From the NCBI GenBank assembly GCA_027576995.1, contig JANBQC010000806.1:1-10277 (forward strand): a DNA stretch of 10,277 bases. Reading direction: 5' to 3'. The notes beneath the pieces are model-generated. The model saw only the letters and a list, made by a program, of their open reading frames with translations. It did no database searches and was not told the origin of the DNA. This DNA comes from Dimargaris cristalligena. Its lineage: Eukaryota; Kickxellomycota; Dimargaritomycetes; Dimargaritales; Dimargaritaceae. This document shows positions 1 through 8,301 of the stretch, in pieces. A program made the translations under genes and the position numbers. The number at the start of each line of letters is the position of its first letter. Within the stretch, counting starts at the first letter, position 1.

Positions 1-430
1 TATAAAAGTACCCAGTTGGTTGATGATTTTTCTTCAGAATGGTGTAGTTTTCCAGTCCAGCAGAGTTCCAGGCACCCTACCCATAATGATACACTCCCCT
101 TAGATTCCATAAACAGTGGGGACAGGCATGTCAGTCAAGTACTGGACTAAAAGTATATTAAAGTCCACTTTGGGTGTTCTGTGTTTTACTATACAGGCAC
201 CTTGAGGAAAAAGTACTTCCTGTATACAGCCATGTATAGTCAGTAGTTTCCCTGCATATATTGGAAGATTAAATATGGTATATAAAGGATACATCATCCT
301 AAATAGTTTTCAGGTTGAAATGATCTGGTGGATAAATGGGGCACTGTAGAATTTATTCTCAAGGTTTCAATTCCAGGAACCTGGAAGAGTAAAGTTGCCT
401 GGGTCAAATCAGCTGGTTTGGTATATGTCA
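1..430 (-). pseudogene. Decayed 5' part of a duplicated APH-fold kinase gene
   Basis: This is the second copy of the kinase gene at 3997-4701, cut by the window edge. Positions 1-301 align without any gap to 4408-4708, and weaker similarity continues to about 430, covering the upstream flank. The readable frame starts at an ATG at 295-297 (a second ATG follows at once), passes through NLPIYAGK and QGACIVKH, and stops at a TAA at 100-102. The other copy has CAA (Gln) there, so this is a C-to-T nonsense change on the coding strand. Downstream, the frame corresponding to the region before GEYIIMEK is therefore disconnected. No CpG remains, whereas the other copy has about 22 over the aligned stretch. 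It is not expected to give a working kinase. Similarity fades about where the LTR sequence begins, so a retroelement insertion probably cut its upstream flank. The homology is seen directly; the decay mechanism is inferred. Confidence 0.8.
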
Positions 431-1095
431 GACTATCTAATCCACCTTAATCTAGCCAGCTTAGATGTCTGTCCCTATTAGGCCTTATAGTACCACATTA
501 TGTTGGACTACATCTCCCCCCAAGTACCATTTACTGTACCAGGTATTTTGAGTGATCCTATTAGTTGAAACTACACTCAATAAATACCACTGCAATGAGC
601 TTAATTCTCATCTTGTGGTTCTTTCCTACTTCTATCTCTTAAAATAAACTTCATCTTTAGTCTATCTTGGATTATCATTGAGAGAATCTGTGGTTACACC
701 AATATATTAACCTTCCCATGGTTACCCCCAGTACTATGGGATTATCCTATATTATATAACCCTTCCCCTTCTGGACTCCACTTGTTCATACTAATTACTT
801 AAGTATTAATCTATTAGACTCTTCCAATTACTATTAGAGTCTTCCAAATACCAGCAGCTATCCAGTTGGCCTATTTACTTATTATATAGTCTTAGTAGTA
901 TCCTTCCCTTAGGACCTCCCTTAGGAGTTATCCCTATATATATATAACTGGGCCCATTGGGACTGGTTAGAGTCCTGAGCTTATTCTTACCCCTTAGTTT
1001 ATCTCAATAAACTCTATATATACTCACTCCCCCTTTGTACTGACTAGTAAGTGTGCCTGCTGCACATCCCTTGCATATATTTGCTATTAACAGTA
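426..1095 (+). mobile_element. LTR A, degenerate retrotransposon LTR (probably solo or truncated)
   Basis: This stretch is a diverged copy of the sequence at about 1915-2395 in the same orientation. Shared blocks are CTGTCCC..TAGG (469-486), CTTCCCATGGT, CCAGTTGGCCTATTTA, CTTAGTAGTA, a TATA run ending TATATAACTGGGCCC (935-953), CAATAAACTCTATATATAC (1005-1023) and CCCTTGCATATA. The TATA box and the AATAAA at 1006-1011 are 71 bp apart, the spacing of an LTR promoter and polyadenylation signal, which gives plus orientation. The left end is probably TGTCAG at 426, where LTR B has TGTTGG; ancestral TGTCGG would explain both. The right end is near ATTAACA at about 1095. I cannot fix either end to the base or show a target-site duplication. 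No gag, protease, reverse transcriptase or integrase is recognisable. The LTR is interrupted by the insertion at 501-704. Superfamily is unknown. Confidence 0.65.
501..704. mobile_element. Nested 204-bp copia-like solo LTR inside LTR A
   Basis: The insert begins TGTTGG and ends CCAATA, one C-to-T change from the inverted-repeat terminus CCAACA common in Ty1/copia LTRs. It is flanked by CATTA (496-500) and TATTA (705-709), a 5-bp target-site duplication with one C/T difference. Removing the insert and one duplication (209 bp) makes the surrounding LTR A align to LTR B over 25 positions with no gap, which independently confirms the breakpoints. Inside are an AATAAA-type signal near 580 and a second A-rich AATAAA at about 641-647. 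At this length a lone LTR left by recombination between the two ends of a full element is the simplest reading; a very small non-autonomous element is the alternative. Confidence 0.7.
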
Positions 1096-1914
1096 CCCCA
1101 TTTGGTACTATCAGTATAAGATCCACAGAAATTATTTTCAGACCATATTCCCACTAATTAAGCTGAAGCAGATCCTAAGTCTAATTTAAATTAGCAGATC
1201 ATTATGCAACTTACTTGGCCTATCAATTGACAATTAGGTTAACTCCAGCTTCAATAAAATACACATCTTTCTTGTTGAGTTTTAGCAGTAGTGCTATAGT
1301 AGCTGATGTTTAAAAATTGTAATATGGTGACATTTGGCTAATGCAAAGCCTTGATTAAGATCAGCTAAGAATTAGAGAATCTATTTTTTTGGATAAGTTA
1401 TGCTAATGCTTTGGGAGAGACCCAGTGTTTCATCATTAATTATGTCTTTAGGTTTAATGATCCTGATCCAGCTGGTGATGCTGAACCTGGGGTCTGAGGA
1501 ACCAGAGACTGGAGTGGACTTTGGTTGGCCAGGTGTTGGGGGATCCATTATGATGCTTAATGGCTTCACTACAACTAATCAGGTTAGAAAATATACAAAA
1601 CTTGATATAAAAAGGCATTAGGTTGAGCTGAAAATATAAAAAATAAAACAAAATAATAATAAAAGGAATTATTAGGAAAAAATTGGCTGTTAAATAAGTG
1701 TGCTTTTAAGAGGATTTATTCAAATGTTTAAGAAATCAAATGAGCCAACAATGGAATTTGGTGGGGTAGAAGTACTAGATGACCAGGCTAAATAAACTAT
1801 AACTAATGATGGAATGCCTTAATAGTTATGGATCATAAAAACCTATGGTAGGGAAAAACTGAGCTAACTTCTAATATGTGGTCGTGTATGAAAAATAAGA
1901 ATAAAAGAGTATTG
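1096..1914. other. Spacer between the two LTR copies; no recognisable gene
   Basis: This is AT-rich sequence with one CpG, at 1883. A TGG-containing stretch near 1101 lies just after LTR A and would sit where a primer-binding site belongs; a purine-rich run (about 1888-1909) lies just before LTR B where a polypurine tract belongs. Both are weak. A less AT-rich patch at about 1450-1570 is open on both strands for about 60 codons, but I recognise no family in any frame. If A and B are the ends of one element, this would be its eroded, non-coding interior; if they inserted independently, it is plain spacer. Confidence 0.4.
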
Positions 1915-2395
1915 TGTTGGCCTTTCTAATCTTACAATCTGGGTATAGTGATCATCTGTCCCAACTAGGCTATATAGCACCCTATATAACTTCCCATGGT
2001 CACCCCCAGCACTATAGGCTCACCCTATTCAACATAACTGTCCCCCTTCCAGACTCTTAGGTTTACACCACTCACTCTGGTGCTGATCTGATGATTCTTC
2101 CAGTTACCACCCAAGTCTTCTGGACCCCCATAACTGTCCAGTTGGCCTATTTAGTATACCTTAGTCTTAGTAGTACCTTCCCCCAGGGACCTCCCTCTAG
2201 AGTTGTCCCCTGTGTATATATAACTGGGCCCCATTGGGACCAGTTAGATGGCCTTAGCTTATTCTGCCCCTTTGTTTACCCCCAATAAACTCTATATATA
2301 CTTACTCTCCCTTCAGTCTAACTAGTAAGTATACCACTATATATCCCTTGCATATACCTGTACTTATCCTTTATTAGTTAGCATTGTACCCATAC
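1915..2395 (+). mobile_element. LTR B, second degenerate copy of the same LTR family
   Basis: This is the uninterrupted relative of LTR A. It starts at about TGTTGG (1915) and contains CTGTCCCAACTAGG, CTTCCCATGGTCACCCC, CCAGTTGGCCTATTTAG, a TATA box (2215-2223), AATAAA (2284-2289), CTAACTAGTAAGT and CCCTTGCATATA. TATA to AATAAA is 69 bp, against 71 in LTR A. The right end lies near TTAGCA (about 2385), possibly a few bases further. TATTG precedes the left end (1910-1914) and CATTG overlaps the presumed right end, a possible but unproven target-site duplication. CpG depletion ends almost exactly where this copy ends. There is no coding content. Confidence 0.65.
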
Positions 2396-2947
2396 CTAAT
2401 GCTAGTAGCCCGCTTGGCTGAGTCTAAGCCCTGCTTATTGTTAGAAGCCTATCCCCAGGACTCTTAATGGACTAAGAGTGGTAAACCCAGGTGACATTGG
2501 AATACTAGAAGATGCATAGGGCAGTGGTATTCACAAGCCTCCCACATATCGGATATTGATAGGATATATAAAAATAGTTCATAGTGAAAGATTGCCTGGT
2601 AAAATTCCTAGAAGAAATCCACCAGATGGCTGGGCATTTCCGAGCCATGGTTAAGAAAAGATAAACGAAATTGCTTAAATGGTACCTCAGAGTGGGCGAT
2701 CATTGTATACTAAAATCGCCATCATACATTCATGGAAAATATAATAAGATACTAGAATTGGAAAGCTGAATAAAAAAAAGAATCGGCTGATACAAAAAGA
2801 ACGGGGTAAAAAAGATACAAGGCTTTCCTATGGAATGAATCTGACCATGCCCAGTGACTTTGAACACGCTCACATTATGGCTATGACTTGGTATTTGGCC
2901 AGTACCAAACACTATACAATGAAGGCCACACTGTCATTGGCAGACCA
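2396..2947. other. Transition region without a gene
   Basis: No coding region can be supported here. CpG dinucleotides reappear: nine are visible between 2411 and 2867, against one in the preceding 2.4 kb and about thirty in the 600 bp that follow. An open stretch on the minus strand (2730-2912) has a hydrophobic, low-complexity translation and no family resemblance. The right end would carry the 3' untranslated region of the minus-strand gene that stops at 2948. Confidence 0.5.
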
Positions 2948-3499
2948 TTATACAGCGCCTATATATACTTCGCAGTCATAGCAGAATAAAGCACCTTCAT
3001 TCTTTCGTGTATCATGATCTATATGGTCATGAATTAGTTCATTGTTCCAGAAGGACCAGTAACTTATGACTTGGCGTACAACATGCATGCCAGCATTTCT
3101 TTCCGCCCGATTAATAACGTCGTGGGCATATAGCCGCTCTAACACCGCAACCACCCAATGCTGACAATTCCGATGATTCCGCTTTGGATCCGTTAAATTA
3201 TTCGCTGGTCTGGTATTATTCGCTGGTACTAGTGTAGCGTGGGGGGCGATGTCTTCTATATCCGTTTTAACAAGTACCATGGACTCAATAATGTCAGTAC
3301 GTTTCACGGTATCCAAATAGCTTTGGTATACGTAGTTCCCGTAATCACCATTGAGTTCATACACCATCCCGCAGACATTTTTGCCTGTGCTACGAAACAG
3401 TAAAACATGCTGATCCTGACTACCCTCGTCGCTTTCATATACCACCACATATAGATTAAAGGTGGGGGTTTCTTCATCGCCGTCGTTGTGTATATCCAT
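2948..3499 (-). CDS. Uncharacterised fungal protein with NCQHWV motif (possible papain-like fold)
   Basis: This is an uninterrupted ATG-to-stop frame of 183 residues. I recognise the layout of a fungal family of unknown function: an N-terminal strand block (about residues 13-20, FNLYVVVY), then QHVLLFRS (about 30-37), a central hydrophobic region with GDYGNYVYQSY, and a helix with N-C-Q-H-W-V (about 109-114) followed by AVLERL. A cysteine at the start of a helix plus an upstream histidine (QHVLLF) is suggestive of NlpC/P60, LRAT or PPPDE-type papain-like thiol enzymes, but catalysis is inference only. The C terminus has a CYDC pair. There is no signal peptide or membrane segment, so it is probably cytosolic or nuclear. 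An 18-bp in-frame tandem duplication lies at 3197-3227 and repeats PANN. The start at 3497-3499 is the first in-frame ATG, and CpG content is normal. The APH kinase gene lies about 500 bp upstream on the same strand; no functional link is evident. Confidence 0.7.
   Translation of the reverse strand: MDIHNDGDEETPTFNLYVVVYESDEGSQDQHVLLFRSTGKNVCGMVYELNGDYGNYVYQSYLDTVKRTDIIESMVLVKTDIEDIAPHATLVPANNTRPANNLTDPKRNHRNCQHWVVAVLERLYAHDVINRAERNAGMHVVRQVISYWSFWNNELIHDHIDHDTRKNEGALFCYDCEVYIGAV
3197..3227. repeat. 18-bp tandem duplication inside the NCQHWV gene
   Basis: The 13-bp word ATTATTCGCTGGT occurs at 3197-3209 and again at 3215-3227, a period of 18 bp. The duplication keeps the frame and produces two PANN units in the protein. 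Only two units are present; such repeats are prone to strand slippage. Confidence 0.75.
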
Positions 3500-3623
3500 G
3501 TTAGATGTTGGGTATGCGTGGATAGTTGATAGTCGTGGGTAGAATTCCTAGTAACGACTAGAAGGTCTGCGTCTAGAGTGAGTCTCAAAAGATAAAAGAC
3601 AAAATGCTGATGCGAAGGGGCGA

Positions 3624-3629
3624 TTTATA
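3624..3629 (-). promoter_or_regulatory. Candidate TATA box of the NCQHWV gene
   Basis: The minus strand reads TCTATAAAT here, 125 bp upstream of the ATG at 3499, a workable distance for a fungal TATA element and 5' leader. A second candidate, TATATAAA, lies at 3732-3739. There is no experimental or comparative support for either. The rest of 3500-3996 shows no gene. Confidence 0.3.
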
Positions 3630-3996
3630 GATAATAAATGAGGCAGGTATTGGTAGTACGAGGCTACTAGTAAAAGGAGGGATTGGATAATCGCTGATTA
3701 GCTAAAGAATACCTATCGGAATTCGCTCGGCTTTATATAACCGATCAGACTGAAAATAAATGCGTGAAAGCAGCGCAAAACATGCTGAAACACACTACTA
3801 GATGATAGGATATAAAGAGTGATAATAATGAAGGTGTAATAAGGAATAGATGAATCAAGGGGCGGGAATAGCTGAATGAAGACGATCCTTCAGCGGTGGA
3901 AATCTCGTGCCCCATTGATGGTACTGGGTGATGGTGGTACTTATTTCGCAAAGATAAATCGGCTTTAACCCTATTGATTATTAGGCACGATATTGG

Positions 3997-4701
3997 TCAT
4001 AATGAAATCATATCCAGGTATATGCAAATATAATGCTCATTGTAGTAAGGTTTCATGAATAAGCCAACCTCGGCTAACCATTCAGTGTATCGTGTCGATC
4101 TTACATATTCCCAATACTCGGGATAGAAGCTGGTGTCCTCCCAATCTAGAAGTGCAGTAATGGTACCATTATTATCGACCATTATGTTATGCGGTGCAAT
4201 ATCTCCGTGGGTATAATACAATGTATAGTCCTTTGTGAGGGTCTTCAACGCATGATCACGGACAGTGTCAGATGTCATCCGGGAGACATATAAGCAGTGT
4301 AAATCATTTAGATTCCAACAAGTACCTTTGGTAGTTCGACGCCTGTGGATTATACATTCGTGACTACTATTGCCAGGTAGAATGCCGTAAAGAGAATGTA
4401 GTTGTGCTACAAATGCACTCAGCTGGTCGAAGATTTTACTTCGAAATGGTGTGGTTTTCCAGTCCAGCGGGGCTCCGGACATCTTCTCCATAATAATATA
4501 CTCCCCTTGGATTCCATGAACAGTGGGGACGGGGATGTCGGTAAAGCGCTGGACCAAAAGCATGTTGTAGACCTCTTCTGGTGTTCCGCGTTTCACTATA
4601 CAGGCACCTTTAGGCAAAAGCACTTCCTATATACGACCGCGTATTGTCGGGAATTTTCCCGCATATGTCGGAAGGTTAAGTGCGGTGTATGAGGGATGCA
4701 T
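3997..4701 (-). CDS. APH-family (aminoglycoside/choline kinase fold) kinase-like gene with an early in-frame TAG
   Basis: From 4623 to 3997 (208 codons) the frame shows the fungal APH phosphotransferase layout. Numbered from 4623: CIVKR at 8-12, with the presumed ATP-binding lysine; RFTDIPVPTVHGI at 26-38; YIIMEKMSG at 42-50, the hinge; HGDIAPHN at 139-146, the catalytic loop with Asp141 and Asn146; and LLDWED at 158-163, the metal-binding Asp160. WYPEYWEY-type sequence follows (here FYPEYWEY). Members phosphorylate small hydroxylated molecules; the substrate cannot be told. The frame continues upstream to an ATG at 4699-4701 through NLPTYAGK, but a TAG sits at 4627-4629 where the left copy has CAG. 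Either this is a nonsense mutation, or TATATAG is a 3' splice site and the first exon lies elsewhere. The first ATG after the TAG would remove the CIVKR lysine. The glycine-rich loop region is not visible. The catalytic half is intact, so it may be functional or only recently inactivated. Confidence 0.65.
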
Positions 4702-4850
4702 CGTGCTAAATAGAACTCGACTTGATGGGGTCCCACGGATTTACGGGTCACTGTAGAATTTACTCTCGGGGTTTCCAAACCAGGAATCCAGAGGAGTGAA
4801 GTCGCCCAGGCCAAATCAGCTGGTTTGCTATGTCTGGTTATATGATAAGG
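4702..4850. repeat. Upstream flank shared with the left APH copy
   Basis: This stretch keeps visible similarity to about 295-430, for example CACTGTAGAATTTA.TCTC and CAAATCAGCTGGTTTG. The duplication that produced the two kinase copies therefore included at least about 140 bp upstream of the ATG. Similarity is lost after about 4846, beside the LTR in the left copy. Confidence 0.7.
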
Positions 4851-7039
4851 AGGGGACTAAGGGCGCGTGTGTGAGTATGTTGGGATGGGGGCGGAAGGGG
4901 AATCAAGGAAAGGAATGGTGGCGAAGATGGGAAACTGCAGAATACAGAGGAGTAGTGCGGATACCGCCTCAGCCAAAAGAAAAAGGCATTCGCCTCCAAA
5001 TAAAGCAGTGCGAACTGGGGTGACTAATCGGTTGTCGCCGAATAGATGACAAGCATCGACGACAACCCACAGCGGAGTGTTATGTTGGCAGGTTATTCTA
5101 AGAACGTTTCTTAAGACTTTGTACCACGATTTGCCAAGAATTAAACGATGGTGGAAAGCCACTGCAAGTCAACCAAGCGACACCGCGGGTTTGGATAAAG
5201 AGGCTGCCTCTCGTCCACTTCCGTCCCTTGATTTAGTGCGGTTTTTTATCAAGCCTTTATGCCTCCAATGCCCTGCAGCCACCACATACGCTGAGTCAGT
5301 CCACCACATATCCTATCCAGTAAGTAGTGGCATAGAAAAGGTGACCGGTTATTATTATTTCAATTGTCTTAGCCAGCTATGGTTTGCCTCACCTTACTTC
5401 TACCTCTACGGAAAATTATAATCAATAAATTGCCAATAGCCCCTTGTTTACTTCGACTCCCATACCTCACCCATCCCTTAAATTACCTCTATGGCGCTTC
5501 AACCTCCTTAAGATAAATCCAAGTCGTGTTTCTATCATCCTTCGACTACCAACCACTAAAATGATAGTGAAGATATACTGGATTAGTTACTGTTTGAAAC
5601 AAACCAAGAATGGAAGAATAGGTGGGCCAACACCCCTCTTGGAAATGACCAGCCTAAGAAATAGGACAGGCATTATTTACAAGTATTAATATTTGATTGT
5701 CTGCTTTAGAGCTAAGCTAATATAATTGCCCTTGAATGGCCTGATTTGCCCAAGGACTTGGAATATAGTAATTATAATAGGGAAATAGGTAAAAACACAC
5801 ACAAATAAGGGACAGTGGGAGTTGCTGAGGTGGTCGCGCCTGTGGTAACATCCCTCAAGGCCAATAAAAAATTTCGCACATTATTGAGCGGCTATATGTC
5901 CCCCATTCTCAAATCCATGGTATCCCTACTGTTGGGATACACTCGTAGTCCCACTTTATCAACATCGAACCAAGTTCTAAAGACAATGGACAAATAAACG
6001 TATAATTGTTAGCAGTCATTGACAATTACACACCAGGGCAAATTTATTGCAAAGTGGGACATTGCTAAATGCTATTTAAAATATTAGTTTACAACAAAGT
6101 GGCTAAAGGGAGGGGCTGTAAATATATATTTATGAGAAAATAACTAGGCTATTGTTTAACTGAGTTAATAAATCTTTTGTTACACTGCTGTACTGCTATA
6201 TCAAGTATATTCGTTTTTTAAAAGAATAGTATTGAATGACAATGCAGTGGGCCCCACATATAGTGGGTGCTGATTCAGGTATTACTTGGAAAATAACATT
6301 ACGGTTAAGGCATAACTATATAATCCCAAATAATAAATAAATCATAGCATAAGAGTCATATATTAATTCAAAGATATCGCCCATAAAACATCGCTCTTGG
6401 AGTTCCCTAATAAAAAAAATAATTAAAAAGTTGTTGCATTGACTATTCCCAAGTGGTCACACAACTCAGTACTAAATCAACTGATCGGGGCTTATCTTCG
6501 CAGATCTAACGGGATACGGAGCATATCCTGACATGGCCACAACTGAAAAAATATAATGTAGTAAAATCTTATTATACTATACCAATGTAATGGTTGGCTG
6601 TTTGTGGTTGATTTTTGGGGAGTTTTATGCACCGGTTAGGCCCATTCGTACAACGGTTTATAACACATACATATCCCACCATTTAGCACAACCTTACGGA
6701 ATAGCCCTATTATACTTACTGATCTTTGCCAGCGCCATTAATAACTGTATCTACCTTTTGCATTCAATATATATTACTGGCATATAATGGTATTGTAAAT
6801 ATTATCGAAATCACCTGGTTCTTCAACTTTAAAGGCATATTAATTGGAAAGAATAGGGAAAACTGGTTTAGCATAATCATAATAAAATGTAAATGATACC
6901 ATATCAGGAAAGTTGGATGGCAGCTTTCTTCCCACCCGACGAAATCCCCCCTCCCCCTCCTGCTGACTAAACCCAACTAGGCAGGGAGGCATTCCCCGCT
7001 GTGCCAACTTTTCCGGCATAAACTTGGCAATAGCCATAG
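4851..7039. other. About 2.2 kb without a gene I can support
   Basis: I inspected both strands. Open stretches exist but none shows a recognisable family: minus-strand 4857-5162 (about 100 codons), plus-strand 5077-5421 (114 codons from a GTG, followed by AATAAA near 5424), plus-strand 5815-5997 (60 codons, no ATG start, with a hydrophobic centre) and plus-strand 6590-6787 (65 codons from an ATG, hydrophobic C-terminal half). The minus-strand stretch from 5162 has the most protein-like composition (LGKSWYKVL, then PLWVVVDACHLFGD) and could be an exon or gene remnant. Sequence from 5690 to 6560 is AT-rich and non-coding in appearance. CpG is normal throughout, so this region has not suffered the mutation seen at 1-2410. 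Confidence 0.4.
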
Positions 7040-7199
7040 TGTAGCGTGCCTAACACACCAACTTCCGACTACCTTTTCCATTTAGCTTGGACCGTAATAC
7101 CACTTCTACTCATTCCCCCCTTCAGGTTTTTATCTCAAGTCTACACTTGTCAGTCCCCTTCCCCTACCAACCTCTTGGCACCGACATTCCCCTGCCACC
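7040..7199 (+). promoter_or_regulatory. Pyrimidine-rich leader and strong start context of the TXNDC17-like gene
   Basis: The 160 bp before the ATG are rich in C and T runs, as in many filamentous-fungal core promoters and leaders. The bases just before the start read GCCACC, followed by ATGC, close to the eukaryotic consensus for efficient initiation, which supports 7200 as the start codon. No TATA box is evident. Confidence 0.45.
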
Positions 7200-8278
7200 A
7201 TGCGGTCCATTCGTATTCAAACACCCGACGAACTGCATTCACAAGTGGAAAAGGCCTTAGCAGCATCCGCACATGTGTTTGTGCTGTTCTTTGGCCGTGA
7301 TGTGCCAAACACCGGTAACTCCTGGTGCCCCGACTGTGTCATTGGTAGGTGGCCCTATACCTTAACATTTCATTATGTATAGATATATCGGGGATGCCTA
7401 TAGTCCTACTTGGTCGGCTAGTAACCAAGTGTTGTAGGGAGTTGCACTTAAAATACCACCACAATGTTTGCCAGCGGGAAAATAATGGGGGCACCTACTA
7501 TTTATTACATAAAGTATTATGTTTATAAGTTGAATAGGGGGTTGCATTGGAATTGGAGGGCGGCTGCCCAGTAATTCTCCTAAATAGGGACATGGTACTC
7601 CGTAGGATCGCTCTCACCTAACCTACTTTTAATTGTACCTCTTAATGCGCATGGTAGCGGAGCCTCATATTCGCAAGCAAGTCAGTCGCCTGGATAACTC
7701 AGTACTGATTGAATATCCTGTAGACCGTAAAACTGGGTAGGTGTAACGACTAGTTCATTATTAGAGGGACATTGCGATAATAGTATGATTTATTATTTTG
7801 TTTAAAAGACCAGCGTATTAACATGCTAAATCCTGTCACTGGAATTGCTATTTACGAAAAACCAATGAATCACCCCCCAGTGGCGCCACAACCTACTGGT
7901 CGTCTGACAAACTGAACATTCGGGCCATTCCGACACTGGTGAAATGTGCCAACCCTGTAAGTGCCACTGACTTATATGTGTTGGTCAATTAAATAATGTA
8001 CATGTGGAATTCCAAGGCTAGTAATCACAGCCAATATCCGGGGGTTTGTGGTCCCTTACCACTGATTATTAACTTGTATTTCACCTTTTTTCATACTCCC
8101 CCCCCATCCCGACACTAACTTCAAATATATCGGACCGCTGGGTATATTGGTACCTATGGGGGACCGCTTGGAATTACTTCTATGGTAGGATGGGTTGACG
8201 AAGGAAGCGTTGGTCGAGGATGACTGTCAAGACGAGCGTAATCTGGCAGCTTTCCTCGGCCTGGACTCCAGGCTTTAA
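7200..8278 (+). CDS. TXNDC17/Clot-type thioredoxin-like protein (DUF953), four exons
   Basis: Exons are 7200-7344, 7658-7736, 7881-7956 and 8189-8278; introns are 313, 144 and 232 nt, all GT...AG, with phases that agree. The product is 129 residues, close to the usual length of the family (human TXNDC17 is about 123). Key signs are VFVLFFGRD at 26-34, the redox motif W42-C43-P44-D45-C46, AEP at 49-51, the cis-proline stretch AIPTL at 90-94, and a C-terminal LVEDDC at 108-113. WCPDC distinguishes this family from ordinary WCGPC thioredoxins. Members are cytosolic disulfide reductases that act on a few partners rather than as general reductants. The least certain part is the join of exons 2 and 3 (about residues 71-80), which is short and lacks the usual W-KDP segment, so an exon boundary there may differ. 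It is convergent with swi5. Family assignment is firm. Confidence 0.88.
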
Positions 8279-8301
8279 GCTAGTATACCCAATGTCACCG
8301 G

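Noticed and set aside
1400..1621. Plus-strand open stretch of 73 codons with EEPETGVDFGWPGVGG
   Set aside because: It is in the CpG-depleted block, is open in other frames too, and I recognise no transposon or host domain.
3304..3588. Alternative minus-strand frame overlapping the NCQHWV gene
   Set aside because: It conflicts with the intact 183-codon ATG frame that shows a recognisable family motif.
4402..4814. Open stretches on both strands overlapping the APH kinase start
   Set aside because: They lack kinase motifs and lie in other frames; the frame through CIVKR and HGDIAPHN is the real one.
5948..6060. Inverted repeat GTCCCACTTT / AAAGTGGGAC, possible MITE
   Set aside because: The arms match for only 10 bp with no target duplication; many such pairs are expected by chance in 10 kb.
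6764..7037. Two overlapping minus-strand open stretches before the TXNDC17-like gene
   Set aside because: They are in conflicting frames with low-complexity translations, lying in the likely promoter of the plus-strand gene.
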